Shown here: positions 23,510 to 32,655 of the stretch, piece after piece
Position numbering within the stretch: position 1 is the first letter of the stretch
How the letters are laid out: every line of letters begins with the position of its first letter
Origin: Patescibacteria group bacterium
GTDB lineage: Bacteria; Patescibacteriota; Doudnabacteria; UBA920
Direction of reading: 5' to 3'
Assembly: GCA_023484515.1 (NCBI GenBank)
Contig: JAMDAY010000023.1
Span: 1-53,028 of the forward strand
Length of the DNA: 53,028 nt
The notes under the pieces: generated by a model
Database searches by the model: none
What the model saw: the letters and a program-made list of their open reading frames with translations, nothing else
Told to the model about the DNA's origin: nothing
Made by a program: the position numbers and the translations under genes

Positions 23510-23517
23510 TCAACCAT

Positions 23518-23550
23518 AAACAAACAACCCCATTATGGGGTTGTTTGTTT
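23518..23550. terminator. Bidirectional terminator between HU and receiver genes
   Basis: AAACAAACAACCCCAT/ATGGGGTTGTTTGTTT hairpin with T-rich ends on both strands, between converging genes. Confidence 0.9.
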
Positions 23551-23563
23551 ATAGAATGCTGAC

Positions 23564-23998
23564 TTAGGCGGAAACCGGCGGGGGAGCTACTGCGGCAGCG
23601 GTACTCCTTTGTTTCGTCAAAATTTCCTTTACCTTGTTTAAAATTTCTTCCGTGGTAAAATAAGCCTTTACCATGTAGGCCTGGATCTGCAGGGCCTGGG
23701 TGCTTAAAATGTCCTTGCTGCTCCACAGGTTGCTTAACACGATTACCGGCGTTTTGGCCAAGGCCTGGTCCGAATTTTTCCGGATAGTTTCCAATACTTT
23801 AAATCCATCTACTTCAGGGAGCATTAAATCCAACAATATCAAATCCGGCCTGTTTTGCTGGAACAAATCCAAAGCCTTGCGGCCGTCCTCGGCCTGGGTA
23901 ACCTCAAAACCGTGCGAAACCAGCTTATGCGTGACTATTTCCCGCATAGCCGGGTCATCTTCCACCACCAAAATTTTGCTTGGTTTCTGGTCTGGCAT
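23564..23998 (-). CDS. Stand-alone response-regulator receiver
   Basis: A 144-residue receiver starting MPDQKPSKILVVEDD, with phosphoacceptor Asp in LILLDLMLPEVDG, switch serine in VIVLSNLWS and a lysine in AYMVKAYF. A short Ala/Pro-rich tail (TAAAVAPPPVSA) replaces any output domain. An upstream ATG at 24034 would add 12 residues, but the family start favours 23998. It is more diverged than the receivers at 2218 and 13360. Partner kinase unknown. Confidence 0.9.
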   Translation of the reverse strand: MPDQKPSKILVVEDDPAMREIVTHKLVSHGFEVTQAEDGRKALDLFQQNRPDLILLDLMLPEVDGFKVLETIRKNSDQALAKTPVIVLSNLWSSKDILSTQALQIQAYMVKAYFTTEEILNKVKEILTKQRSTAAAVAPPPVSA

Positions 23999-24035
23999 AT
24001 TCTTACTAGAATTATAGCATAAATAAGCTAACATG

Positions 24036-24044
24036 TGCTATAAT
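24036..24044 (+). promoter_or_regulatory. Extended -10 promoter of the 24155 operon
   Basis: TGCTATAAT at 24036-24044, with a leader of about 100 bases to the dehydrogenase ATG. The leader is long compared with other units here and could hold regulation; I see no known riboswitch. Confidence 0.45.
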
Positions 24045-24154
24045 AAATAAAATGTCAATAAGCCTGTTTTACAGAAATTAAAATAATAGTCTATTATTTA
24101 TCCACAACATTTCGGGCTAATCCCTATTTAAAAGTACCCCGGAATGCATTATTT

Positions 24155-25246
24155 ATGCCTAAAAATAATACCTTTCCAGGCTTAATGCAAAACCCTCTTT
24201 TTGATAGCCACTACCGGGTTATTGCTCTTGATCTGCCAAAAAGCATGCTAAAAGGTTTTATTGCAATCCACAGAAAATTTCCAAATATTCCCTCATTCGG
24301 AGCGACCAGAATGGCACATTACCGCACAGACCAAGAAATGCTGGATGACGCGTTAAAACTTTCGCGGCTCATGTCCTATAAAAATGCAATGGCCGGACTT
24401 CCTTATGGCGGCGCCAAAGCCGTTATCATGCTTCCTTCCAGAGTTACCTTGGCCCAAAAGAAAAACATTTTAAGGGCCTACTCGGAAAAAGTTAATGAAC
24501 TGGCCGGAAGTTTTATTACCGGGGCGGATGTAGGCATTGATGATTACGATCTTAAAGTGATGTACGAAAAAAGCAAGTATATGGTGGGCTTAAAAAGCAA
24601 GCCGGTGCCTTATACCGCATTAGGAATATATTACGCCCTCAGAGTCGGGCTTAGGGAAATCTTTGGCAGCGATTCCGTGTCGGAAAGGACCTTTGCCATA
24701 CAGGGCTTGGGAAAAATAGGCAGCAATTTATTAAAACTTATTTACAAGGAAGCGGGCAAGATTTATGCCGCGGACACAAATCCCGATACCAGAAAAAATA
24801 TAAAAAAAACATACCCTAAAGTAAACCTGGTCCCGCCGGAAAAAATTTTCAGCCTGCAAGTGGACGTATTTTCCCCCTGCGCTTTAAGCGGGGCGATTAA
24901 TAAGTCAAACGTAAACAAACTCCAATGCAAAATAGTGGCTGGCGGGGCAAACAACCAGCTGGAGTCTCCCGAAATGGGCAGAAGGCTGTTTGAAAATAAA
25001 ATTTTATACGCACCAGACTATGTAATAAACGCCGGCGGCTTAATAAGCGTAGCTGACGAATATGAAAACCGGAGAATTAACAATGAAAGGCTGCTTGGCA
25101 AATTGCAGGTAATTGCCAGAAACTTCCGCGCCATAATTTCCACCAGCAACAATAAACATCTTCCCACCAATTTAGTTGCAGACCAGATGTCAGAAAAAAT
25201 TTTAAACAGGAAATATGAGCCCCAAATTACGGCTGTCAGAATATAA
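24155..25246 (+). CDS. Glu/Leu/Phe/Val-type amino-acid dehydrogenase
   Basis: A 363-residue NAD(P)-dependent enzyme of the leucine-dehydrogenase branch, which interconverts an amino acid and its 2-oxo acid plus ammonia. Marks: FGATRMAHY near 48, AGLPYGGAKAVIML near 78-91 with the catalytic-region lysine, TGADVGIDD near 124, Rossmann motif IQGLGKIGSNL near 185-195, and ADTNP for the cofactor ribose. Which amino acid is used cannot be read. First gene of a four-gene operon; the next start lies 32 bases inside it. Confidence 0.88.
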   Translation: MPKNNTFPGLMQNPLFDSHYRVIALDLPKSMLKGFIAIHRKFPNIPSFGATRMAHYRTDQEMLDDALKLSRLMSYKNAMAGLPYGGAKAVIMLPSRVTLAQKKNILRAYSEKVNELAGSFITGADVGIDDYDLKVMYEKSKYMVGLKSKPVPYTALGIYYALRVGLREIFGSDSVSERTFAIQGLGKIGSNLLKLIYKEAGKIYAADTNPDTRKNIKKTYPKVNLVPPEKIFSLQVDVFSPCALSGAINKSNVNKLQCKIVAGGANNQLESPEMGRRLFENKILYAPDYVINAGGLISVADEYENRRINNERLLGKLQVIARNFRAIISTSNNKHLPTNLVADQMSEKILNRKYEPQITAVRI

Positions 25247-26735
25247 ACCAGAAAAACTCCTTGAGGATCTGGCTATAAAACCCGAAAGTTATTGGGCAAG
25301 CCGCGGCCAAAAAAAAGCCTTGGAGCTTTTTCGTGGAATGTCACAAAGGGTGCCTGCATATAAAGATTTCCTGAAAAAACGCAAAGTCAATCCCGAAAAA
25401 ATAAAAACCTTTGCTGATTTCCAATTTGTCCCGCCGCTGGACAAGCAATCTTATCTGCGGCAGTACTCCCTGGAAAAACTTTGCTGGGACGGGAAGCTTT
25501 CCGAAGGCCAATGGACAATCGCCTCAACTTCCGGCACCTCTGGCGAGCCGTTTTATTTCCCCCGAACCGCAGAGCAGGATGCCCAATATGCCTTGACTGC
25601 GGAATTGTATTTAAGGACCAATTTTGAAATTCAAAAAAAATCAACTTTGTATATTAACGGTTTTGCCCTTGGCGTCTGGATTGGCGGCTTGTTTACCTAT
25701 GAATCCATAAGGCTCCTGTCAAAAAAAGGAAACTACAATTTAAGCCTAATTAACCCCGGGCTGAACAAGGCGGAAATTATCAAGGCTTTAAAAAATTTAG
25801 GGCATCTTTACGACCAAGTTATTATCGGCGGCTACCCGCCGTTTATCAAGGACACAGTGGACGATGCGACTGAGGCAGGAATTAACTGGAAAAAATACAA
25901 CCTGGGTTTTATATTTTCCGCTGAAGGCTTCAGCGAAAAATTCCGGGATTACATTATCAAAAAAACAGGTTTAAAAAATCCCCATGCTTCCACCCTAAAC
26001 CATTATGGTACCGTAGATCTTGGAACCATGGCGCATGAAACGCCGTTGTCTGTGTTAATTCGCCGCCAAGCGATGAAAGATAAAGAATTATACCAAAGCC
26101 TTTTTCACAATGCCAACCGTTTGCCGACTTTTGCGCAATATCTCCCGGAAATGTTCTATTTTGAAGAAATATCCGGAAGCTTGTACTGTTCCGCTTTTAG
26201 CGGCTTGCCTTTAGCCAGGTATGACCTAAAAGACAGGGGAGGAGTGATTGGTTTTGATAAAGTTAAGCGCCTTTACCAAAACCTCCAATTGGATTTAGGT
26301 ACAAAAATTAACCATGCGGGGATCGGTAAAACAGTTTGGAATTTGCCGTTTGTATATGTTTACGAAAGAAACGACTTGTCCGTAGTATGGTATGGCGCAA
26401 ATATCCATCCGGAACACATTAAGACGGCGCACGAATATAAAGACCTCCATTCTAAAGTCAGCGGAAAATTCACCATGCAAATCGTTCTAGACCGCAAGCA
26501 TAATCCCATTTTAACAATCCATTCTGAAACAAAAAAGGGCATTAAGCCTTCGGCAGGTTTAAGCAAGCAGGTGGAAAGGGCGGTTGTGCAGACATTGCTG
26601 GAAAATAACTCGGAGTATAAAAATAACTACGACGCCATGCCTAAAAAGAATACGCCTTTAGTCAAACTATGGCCTTACGAGAGCCATCCATACTTTAAAA
26701 TAACCGGCAAGCAGCCTTGGAGCGTCAAAAAATAA
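25215..26735 (+). CDS. PaaK-like adenylate-forming enzyme
   Basis: A 506-residue protein of the phenylacetate-CoA-ligase-like part of the ANL superfamily. The P-loop STSGTSGEPFYF is at 104-115, and NHYGTVDLG (near 260) fits the adenine-binding motif. The C-terminal region has RYDLKDRGG, as in PaaK relatives. It should activate a carboxylate (perhaps an amino or aryl acid) as acyl-AMP, then pass it to a thiol or amine. The 32-base overlap with the dehydrogenase indicates translational coupling. Confidence 0.75.
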   Translation: MSPKLRLSEYKPEKLLEDLAIKPESYWASRGQKKALELFRGMSQRVPAYKDFLKKRKVNPEKIKTFADFQFVPPLDKQSYLRQYSLEKLCWDGKLSEGQWTIASTSGTSGEPFYFPRTAEQDAQYALTAELYLRTNFEIQKKSTLYINGFALGVWIGGLFTYESIRLLSKKGNYNLSLINPGLNKAEIIKALKNLGHLYDQVIIGGYPPFIKDTVDDATEAGINWKKYNLGFIFSAEGFSEKFRDYIIKKTGLKNPHASTLNHYGTVDLGTMAHETPLSVLIRRQAMKDKELYQSLFHNANRLPTFAQYLPEMFYFEEISGSLYCSAFSGLPLARYDLKDRGGVIGFDKVKRLYQNLQLDLGTKINHAGIGKTVWNLPFVYVYERNDLSVVWYGANIHPEHIKTAHEYKDLHSKVSGKFTMQIVLDRKHNPILTIHSETKKGIKPSAGLSKQVERAVVQTLLENNSEYKNNYDAMPKKNTPLVKLWPYESHPYFKITGKQPWSVKK

Positions 26736-26739
26736 CCAT

Positions 26740-27891
26740 ATGGGTTTTCTTAAGGACAACACGGATAGGGAATCGTGGAAAGCGGTAAAAATTAATCCGG
26801 AAAAAAACGTAAAAAAACAAATTCTTGTTGCCGGGGGCAATTCGCATTTCAACGTTATAGACCGTTATTTAGAACAACTGGAAGAAATTTTTTTGCTGCG
26901 CCACCCCCAATGCCGATTTAATCCTAATTATCAAAACGACCGGATTCAATTACTCAATAAACATTTAAACGGCAAGGCCGCCGCGGCCAAAGGCAGCTGG
27001 TTCTATTTTCCCTGGCAGAACACGCTAGCCCATTTCTTGCCGGAAAAATTACATTTGGAATTACGCACCGGACGCAACCGGAATCTGGTTACCAAAGAAG
27101 AACAGGCCAGATTTTATAACTCCACCATTGGATATTTGGGCATGAGCGTCGGGAGCCACGTTGCCTTGACTGTCGCGCTTACCGGAGGGGCCAAGCATGT
27201 TAAACTGGCCGACCCGGATTCAATTTCCGGATCAAATTTAAACCGGATCAGGTCGGGGTTTCTCAGCGTGGGTCTGAAAAAAACCGTTGCCGTTGCCAGG
27301 CAGCTTGCAGAAATGAATCCTTATGGTAAAATTGAAATTTTCTCCGAAGGGATAAATGACAAAAATATTGAATCTTTTTTTTCCGGACCGGCGCTTGATT
27401 TAATTATTGAAGAGACTGACAATCCCTATATAAAAATTAAATCCAGGTTTATATCTAAAAAACTAAAACTGCCCGTATTAATGGCGGCTGACAATGGCGA
27501 CAATGCTATCGTGGACGTGGAAAGATATGATTTGTATAAAAATTTGCCAATTCTTCATGGCATTTTAGGAAATATAACAGCGGAAGAATTTAAGCAAATA
27601 CCGCCAACCGAGCTTCCCAAAATTATCGCCAAAATGGCCGGAGCGAACTTTTCAACCGTACGCATGCTGCAATCTGTCAGCGAAGTAGGCAAAACCTTAT
27701 ATTCCTGGCCGCAACTTGGCACGGCCGCAACACTTTGCGGAACCGTCTTGGCCGGCCTGGCCAGAAAAATCATTACGGGCAAAAAGATTAAGTCCGGCCG
27801 GTACAACGTCAACATAGACGCGATTATTTGTCCCGCATCCAAACAAGAGCTGGAACAAAGGGACAAAATTCTAAATAAAATATTCACATAA
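26740..27891 (+). CDS. E1-like (ThiF/MoeB) adenylyltransferase
   Basis: A 383-residue protein with an E1-superfamily core. The nucleotide loop GYLGMSVGSHVAL is at 131-143, then LADPDSISGSNLNR (156-169) with the ATP-contacting Asp and Asn/Arg pattern. ThiF-type proteins adenylate a carboxyl terminus or small acid. No CxxC zinc pairs are seen, and the sole late Cys residues (LCGTV, ICPAS) are not clearly catalytic. An N-terminal region of about 115 residues precedes the core. It starts 4 bases after the adenylate-forming gene. Confidence 0.8.
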   Translation: MGFLKDNTDRESWKAVKINPEKNVKKQILVAGGNSHFNVIDRYLEQLEEIFLLRHPQCRFNPNYQNDRIQLLNKHLNGKAAAAKGSWFYFPWQNTLAHFLPEKLHLELRTGRNRNLVTKEEQARFYNSTIGYLGMSVGSHVALTVALTGGAKHVKLADPDSISGSNLNRIRSGFLSVGLKKTVAVARQLAEMNPYGKIEIFSEGINDKNIESFFSGPALDLIIEETDNPYIKIKSRFISKKLKLPVLMAADNGDNAIVDVERYDLYKNLPILHGILGNITAEEFKQIPPTELPKIIAKMAGANFSTVRMLQSVSEVGKTLYSWPQLGTAATLCGTVLAGLARKIITGKKIKSGRYNVNIDAIICPASKQELEQRDKILNKIFT

Positions 27892-27896
27892 ATTTT

Positions 27897-28964
27897 ATGG
27901 ACATAGATGCTGTATTGTCCCAGGCAATCCAGGCCCCTTCAGGTGACAATTGCCAACCATGGGAAATTCAAAAAACTTCAGACGGCGTAGAGATATTTAA
28001 CGTACCCGCAAAAGACCAGTCCCTGTATAATTTCCGGCAACAAGCCTCTTATCTGGCTCACGGGGCATTGTTAGAAAATTTCAGCATAGCCGCCAAGCAT
28101 TTGGGGTTTGATCCCGATGTTAAACTTTTTCCTGACGCAAACAATTTAAACCTCGTCGCTAGAATTAAATTGCGCATAATTAATCCGCAGCCGCAGCAAC
28201 TATTTGAATGCATTGCCAAAAGAACAACCAATCGCAAACCTTATAAAAACATAGACTTACCGCCGGTTTTGCTGGAAACATTAGAATCTGCGGCCAGCGA
28301 CGTGCCGGGAGTGCGCCTCATGCTGGCCAAAGGGGCGCAACAGCGCAATATTCTGGCAAAGTCGTCCGCCATAAACGAACAAGCAGTCTTAGAAAATGAA
28401 TATTTGCATAAATTTTTGTTCCAGCATGTTGTCTGGACCCGAAAACAATTAGAACAGTTAAAATCGGGGATGTTTATTAAAACCTTGGAAATGCCCCGAC
28501 CAGCCGAAACGGTATTTAAAATGGCAAGCTCTTGGAAAACTGTTTGTATACTTAACAAGCTAGGCCTTTCCAAAATAGTAGCCAAGCAGAACGAGCAGGT
28601 TTACAATCATTCCGCTGCTTTTGGTCTAATCGTTATAAAAAACAATAACCACGATTCTTTTGTAAGGGCAGGCCAAGCTCTGGAAAGGGTTTGGCTCAAT
28701 CTTACAAAAGAAGATTTGAGCCTGCACCCCGTTGCCGGCATAATTTTTTTGATTCTTAGAATTAAAGGGGGAGGGGTAAAAGAAATTTCCGACAAGCACC
28801 AAAAAATGGTGCTGCGCTCATATGAAAATATTAAAAATGTTTTCCATTTGGACGATACCGACATTCCGGCTTTTATGTTCCGCCTCGGCCAGGGAGGCAA
28901 GCCGAGCGCAACCTCGCCGCGACTGCCCTTAAAAAGCCTGCTCCGACCTGGACAAAACTTCTGA
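27897..28964 (+). CDS. Nitroreductase-family flavoprotein (Acg-like)
   Basis: A 355-residue protein with APSGDNCQPWEI (13-24), the FMN-binding start of nitroreductase-fold proteins, and KRTTNRKPY near 108-116. The long form resembles the Acg/Rv3131 group, where two nitroreductase-like halves make one chain. It may oxidise or reduce a small substrate with FMN. It starts 5 bases after the E1-like gene. E1 plus nitroreductase pairings, sometimes fused (as in Rv1355c, from memory), occur in other bacteria. Confidence 0.75.
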   Translation: MDIDAVLSQAIQAPSGDNCQPWEIQKTSDGVEIFNVPAKDQSLYNFRQQASYLAHGALLENFSIAAKHLGFDPDVKLFPDANNLNLVARIKLRIINPQPQQLFECIAKRTTNRKPYKNIDLPPVLLETLESAASDVPGVRLMLAKGAQQRNILAKSSAINEQAVLENEYLHKFLFQHVVWTRKQLEQLKSGMFIKTLEMPRPAETVFKMASSWKTVCILNKLGLSKIVAKQNEQVYNHSAAFGLIVIKNNNHDSFVRAGQALERVWLNLTKEDLSLHPVAGIIFLILRIKGGGVKEISDKHQKMVLRSYENIKNVFHLDDTDIPAFMFRLGQGGKPSATSPRLPLKSLLRPGQNF

Positions 28965-29003
28965 TTTTGTTAATATTAAAGGGGTTATTTCCGTAGAAAC
29001 AAA

Positions 29004-29009
29004 TATAAT
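29004..29009 (+). promoter_or_regulatory. -10 box of the membrane histidine kinase
   Basis: TATAAT ends 12 bases before the ATG at 29022, implying a leader of only a few bases. Confidence 0.5.
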
Positions 29010-29021
29010 AATAAATTATTA

Positions 29022-30710
29022 ATGGCTTTTTTTGATATATTCACCAACTACGACCTGCTGTCCGTAGGGATTGCAATAGCCGCCAGTACTTTATTGGGGT
29101 TCATTGTATTTTTTAGCAACCCTAAAAGTTATACCAGCAAATTTTTTTTAATGTTTACATTGGTAAGTTCGGCCTGGGGAGGGGTTAATTATTTGGTTTA
29201 TCAATTTAGCAAGCCTGAGGTGTCGCTCATTTTTATCAGATTAGTCATGTTTATGGCAACATGGCAAGCTTTTTCTTTTTTTTTGCTAACCTTCGTGTTT
29301 CCAAAAGAGGAATGTGAAATACCGAAAAAATTTAAATATCTCTTGCTGCCTCTGACTATTTTGGTTTCTTTACTGGCATTAACTCCTCTCGTATACAAAA
29401 ACATCAACACAGCAGCTTCGGCCGGGGAGGTGGCCCAGGCCACGCCCGGGCCGGGAATTATTGCTTTTGGATTGCTTGCGATCGGCTTAGTGTTAAGCGG
29501 GATTATAAATTTAATAAGAAGGGCCGGGCGTTCGGATAAGGCGGACGAAATAAAATATAGATTCTTTTTGTTAGGGGTGGGGTCTATGTTTATACTGATC
29601 ATAACCCTAAATTTCATTCTGCCTAACATCTTTTCCAATTATAATTTCATACCTTTTGGAGCACTCTATATATTTCCTTTCGCAGCCTTTACCAGCTATT
29701 CTATCTTGCGGCACCACTTACTAAATATAAAAATAGTAGCGACTGAAATTCTGGTTTTTTTCCTTATTATCCTAAACTTTTTGGAAGTCCTTTTGTCTAA
29801 AAGCCAAAGCGAAGTCCTGTTCCGTTTGATAGTACTGATAGCCTTGCTAATTTTTAGCGTGCTGTTAATCCGAAGCGTGCTAAAAGAAATTGAACAGCGG
29901 GAGCAGCTGCAGATTTTGACCGGGAAATTGGAAACGGCCAATGAGAAGCTAAAGGCTTTGGACCAGGCCAGGGCGGAGTTTATTTCCATTGCCAGCCACC
30001 AGCTAAGGACGCCGCCGGCCACCATTAAGTGGTACTTGGCCGCAATTTTGTCGGGTGACTACGGACCGCTCGACCCGGAGGTAAAAACCGCGCTGCAAAA
30101 AACCGAACAGACCAACAACCTCCTCATTTCGCTGATTGAAGACATTTTGAACGTGTCGCGCATAGAACGGGGCAAGATGGAATTTTTGTTTGAGCCGGTG
30201 GATTTGGAAAATTTGGCGGAAATTACCTATGAGCAGTTAAAACCGATCGCTTTGGAAAAAAAGCTGGATTTAACCTTTAAAAAACCAACGGTCAAGCTGC
30301 CCCAAGTCCTGGCTGACAAGGAAAAAATCAGGCAAGTAATGAACAACTTGATAGATAACGCCTTAAAATACACCAAGCAGGGGAGCGTGGCAGCGGAAAT
30401 TTGCCGGGATAACGACGATATTAAATTTAAAGTAACCGATACAGGCAAGGGGATAAGCGAGCAGGACAGGAAATCCATATTTGACAAGTATAAGCGGGGC
30501 AAAGAATCAATCCACCAAAGCGCCGGTTTGGGCTTGGGACTTTATGTGGCCAAGGTGGTTATGGACCAGCACCACGGGAAAATTTGGGCCGAAAGCGCCG
30601 GCGAAGGCAAAGGCTCGTCTTTTATTTTCAGCATCCCCATGCACAATTCGTTGAAAGCGACCACTTTGCTGGACCTGACCGAACAAACGCAAAAAGCGGC
30701 TGTCCCGTAA
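29022..30710 (+). CDS. 7TM-sensor histidine kinase
   Basis: A 562-residue kinase with about eight membrane helices in residues 12-285, resembling the HisKA_7TM N-terminal module, a short coiled coil (about 286-315), phosphoacceptor His326 in IASHQLRTPP, and a full HATPase domain: NNLIDNALKYT, DTGKGISEQD, and GLGLGLYVAK. It should pass phosphate to one of the stand-alone receivers. It follows the four-gene operon with its own promoter and nearly abuts the flippase gene. Confidence 0.92.
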   Translation: MAFFDIFTNYDLLSVGIAIAASTLLGFIVFFSNPKSYTSKFFLMFTLVSSAWGGVNYLVYQFSKPEVSLIFIRLVMFMATWQAFSFFLLTFVFPKEECEIPKKFKYLLLPLTILVSLLALTPLVYKNINTAASAGEVAQATPGPGIIAFGLLAIGLVLSGIINLIRRAGRSDKADEIKYRFFLLGVGSMFILIITLNFILPNIFSNYNFIPFGALYIFPFAAFTSYSILRHHLLNIKIVATEILVFFLIILNFLEVLLSKSQSEVLFRLIVLIALLIFSVLLIRSVLKEIEQREQLQILTGKLETANEKLKALDQARAEFISIASHQLRTPPATIKWYLAAILSGDYGPLDPEVKTALQKTEQTNNLLISLIEDILNVSRIERGKMEFLFEPVDLENLAEITYEQLKPIALEKKLDLTFKKPTVKLPQVLADKEKIRQVMNNLIDNALKYTKQGSVAAEICRDNDDIKFKVTDTGKGISEQDRKSIFDKYKRGKESIHQSAGLGLGLYVAKVVMDQHHGKIWAESAGEGKGSSFIFSIPMHNSLKATTLLDLTEQTQKAAVP

Positions 30711-30724
30711 AAAATCTTTTCGCC

Positions 30725-32167
30725 ATGAGCTCGCACATTACAAAAAATATTTTTTGGCTGACCGCTTCCCGCATAGCCGCACTGGTTATGCTGTTTTTGG
30801 CATATACGCAGCTATTCCGCTACCTGGGGCCGTTCGGGTCCGGACAATACCAATTTGTCCTTTCCTACGTTCTGCTGTTTTCCACGGTCGTGGATTTCGG
30901 CATTCAGCAGTTTATTACGAAAAAAATCGCCGAAAACCCCGGCTCGGCTAAAAGCTATTTCCATGAATTTTTCTCTTTTGAAGCGGTAATTGCGGCATTG
31001 CTGTACCTGCTTTTGGTTGCAGTCGCGCGTTTTCGCTATCCGGACCAGGCGGTATTTTACGGGATCTGCCTGGCCGGCCTGGGCATGGTCGCCAATGCGC
31101 TGACTTACCCTTATTTGGCGGTAATGGCCGCATTCCAGGACTTGCGGAGAGTCGCCTGGATTAACTTTTTAAATTCCTGCGTCAATGTCAGCATAATTTT
31201 TTTGGCGATCTTCTTCCACCGTTATATCGTATTCTTAGCCAGCGTCCAATTGGCTTTCGGAATATTGGATTTAATTTTGTACCGTTTTTTTGCCGCCAGG
31301 CACATACCGGACCCGCAAGTCCTTAAGGGCATAAGGCTGTTCGACTTCCATCTTATTAAGAATATCATCGGGCAAGGCTGGCCGTTTGCCTTGCTGGTCG
31401 GCTTTAGCGCCATTTACAACCGGATAGACGTGGTCATTATTACTTTTTTAAAAGGATACGCGCAAACCGGATTATATACGGCAGCTTATAAAATTTTTGA
31501 CCTTTTGGGATTCTTCCCTTCGGTCGTCTCTTACACCTTATTCCCGTTTTTTGCCGGACTCATGGCAAAAAAGGCAATTCCTGAAATTAAATTTAATCTG
31601 GAAAAATACGTCCGGCTAATGCTGGCCGCGGCTTTGCCCATGGCCGTAGGGGGAACGCTTTTGTCCGCGAAACTGATAGAACTGGTGGCAGGGCCGCAAT
31701 ATACGGGCGCCGGGCCAATTTTGTCAATTCTAATTTGGGCGCCCGCCATTTTGTTTACTTACATCCCAGTAAATTCACTGGTAATTTCCCAACTGACGAA
31801 AAAAGCGGTAGCCATAACCGGCATAAACGTCATAGTGAACATTGCGGGCAACCTTTTGCTGATTCCGCTTTTGGGAATAAAAGCTGCGGCTATTATGACC
31901 GTAGTATCCGAAAGCCTGCAGGGAATATTCTACTTTTATTTCGTCCGAAAAAATATTACGCCGTTTAAATTTTTTAACAGTTTAATTAAGCCGCTATTTG
32001 CGTCTATAATTATGGGCGTTGTTTTGTGGCCTCTCAGAAATTCAAACCTATTTTTATCTTTGGCTGCGGGAGCCGCGGTTTACATTCTCATTTTATTGAT
32101 TACCGGCTTTATAGGCAAAGAGGAAATTAAGGTTGTCCGCTCCTTGTTTAGCGAAGCTGAAATTTAA
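30725..32167 (+). CDS. Wzx-type polysaccharide flippase
   Basis: A 480-residue membrane protein with 12-14 predicted helices of the MATE/MOP flippase superfamily (polysaccharide biosynthesis protein). It would move lipid-linked sugar units across the membrane. ATG 30725 (MSSHITKNIFWLTASR) is chosen; a frame open from 30584 overlaps the kinase and lacks sense as a flippase start. First gene of the surface-glycan group. Confidence 0.88.
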   Translation: MSSHITKNIFWLTASRIAALVMLFLAYTQLFRYLGPFGSGQYQFVLSYVLLFSTVVDFGIQQFITKKIAENPGSAKSYFHEFFSFEAVIAALLYLLLVAVARFRYPDQAVFYGICLAGLGMVANALTYPYLAVMAAFQDLRRVAWINFLNSCVNVSIIFLAIFFHRYIVFLASVQLAFGILDLILYRFFAARHIPDPQVLKGIRLFDFHLIKNIIGQGWPFALLVGFSAIYNRIDVVIITFLKGYAQTGLYTAAYKIFDLLGFFPSVVSYTLFPFFAGLMAKKAIPEIKFNLEKYVRLMLAAALPMAVGGTLLSAKLIELVAGPQYTGAGPILSILIWAPAILFTYIPVNSLVISQLTKKAVAITGINVIVNIAGNLLLIPLLGIKAAAIMTVVSESLQGIFYFYFVRKNITPFKFFNSLIKPLFASIIMGVVLWPLRNSNLFLSLAAGAAVYILILLITGFIGKEEIKVVRSLFSEAEI

Positions 32168-32170
32168 AAT

Positions 32171-32602
32171 ATGAGTTTAAAAAAGCGTAAGCAAATTACC
32201 CGCATTATGGTCTTTGGTACCTTTGACGCGCTCCACAAAGGGCATTTGAATTTTTTTAAGCAAGCACTTAACCTTGCCAAAAATCCTTTTTTGATCGTTT
32301 CGGTCGCCCGCGACGTTAACGTAAAAAAAGTCAAAGGCAGGTTGCCGCGCAATTCGGAGCGGCAGAGGCTAAGGGCTTTAAAAAAGATCGCTTGGATAAA
32401 TAAACCGGTTTTGGGAAACACAAAAAAATACCTCTCCCATATTGCCAAGGAGCGGCCGGAAATTATCGCCTTAGGATACGACCAGGGGGAATTTATAAAA
32501 AATTTAAGGCTTAGGTTAAAAAAAACCGGCCTTACGCCAAAAATTATCCGCTTAAAGCCTTACCGGCCGGAAATTTACAAGTCGTCAAAAATAAAAAAAT
32601 AG
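32171..32602 (+). CDS. Cytidylyltransferase-like nucleotidyltransferase
   Basis: A 143-residue protein with the HxGH nucleotidyltransferase motif VFGTFDALHKGHLNFF (near 14-29) and the late YKSSKIKK, where relatives have an (I/R)SSSxI-type motif. It resembles glycerol-3-phosphate cytidylyltransferases and archaeal-type FAD synthetases (RibL-like). Substrate not certain; CDP-activation of a polyol phosphate would suit its place beside glycan genes. It follows the flippase by 3 bases. Confidence 0.8.
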   Translation: MSLKKRKQITRIMVFGTFDALHKGHLNFFKQALNLAKNPFLIVSVARDVNVKKVKGRLPRNSERQRLRALKKIAWINKPVLGNTKKYLSHIAKERPEIIALGYDQGEFIKNLRLRLKKTGLTPKIIRLKPYRPEIYKSSKIKK

Positions 32603-32618
32603 CGTTTTTCCGGCAATT

Positions 32619-32627
32619 TGCTATAAT
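32619..32627 (+). promoter_or_regulatory. Extended -10 promoter
   Basis: TGCTATAAT at 32619-32627, 28 bases before the ATG at 32656. Confidence 0.55.
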
Positions 32628-32655
32628 AAATTTAGGATAATTAACCAAACAAAAA

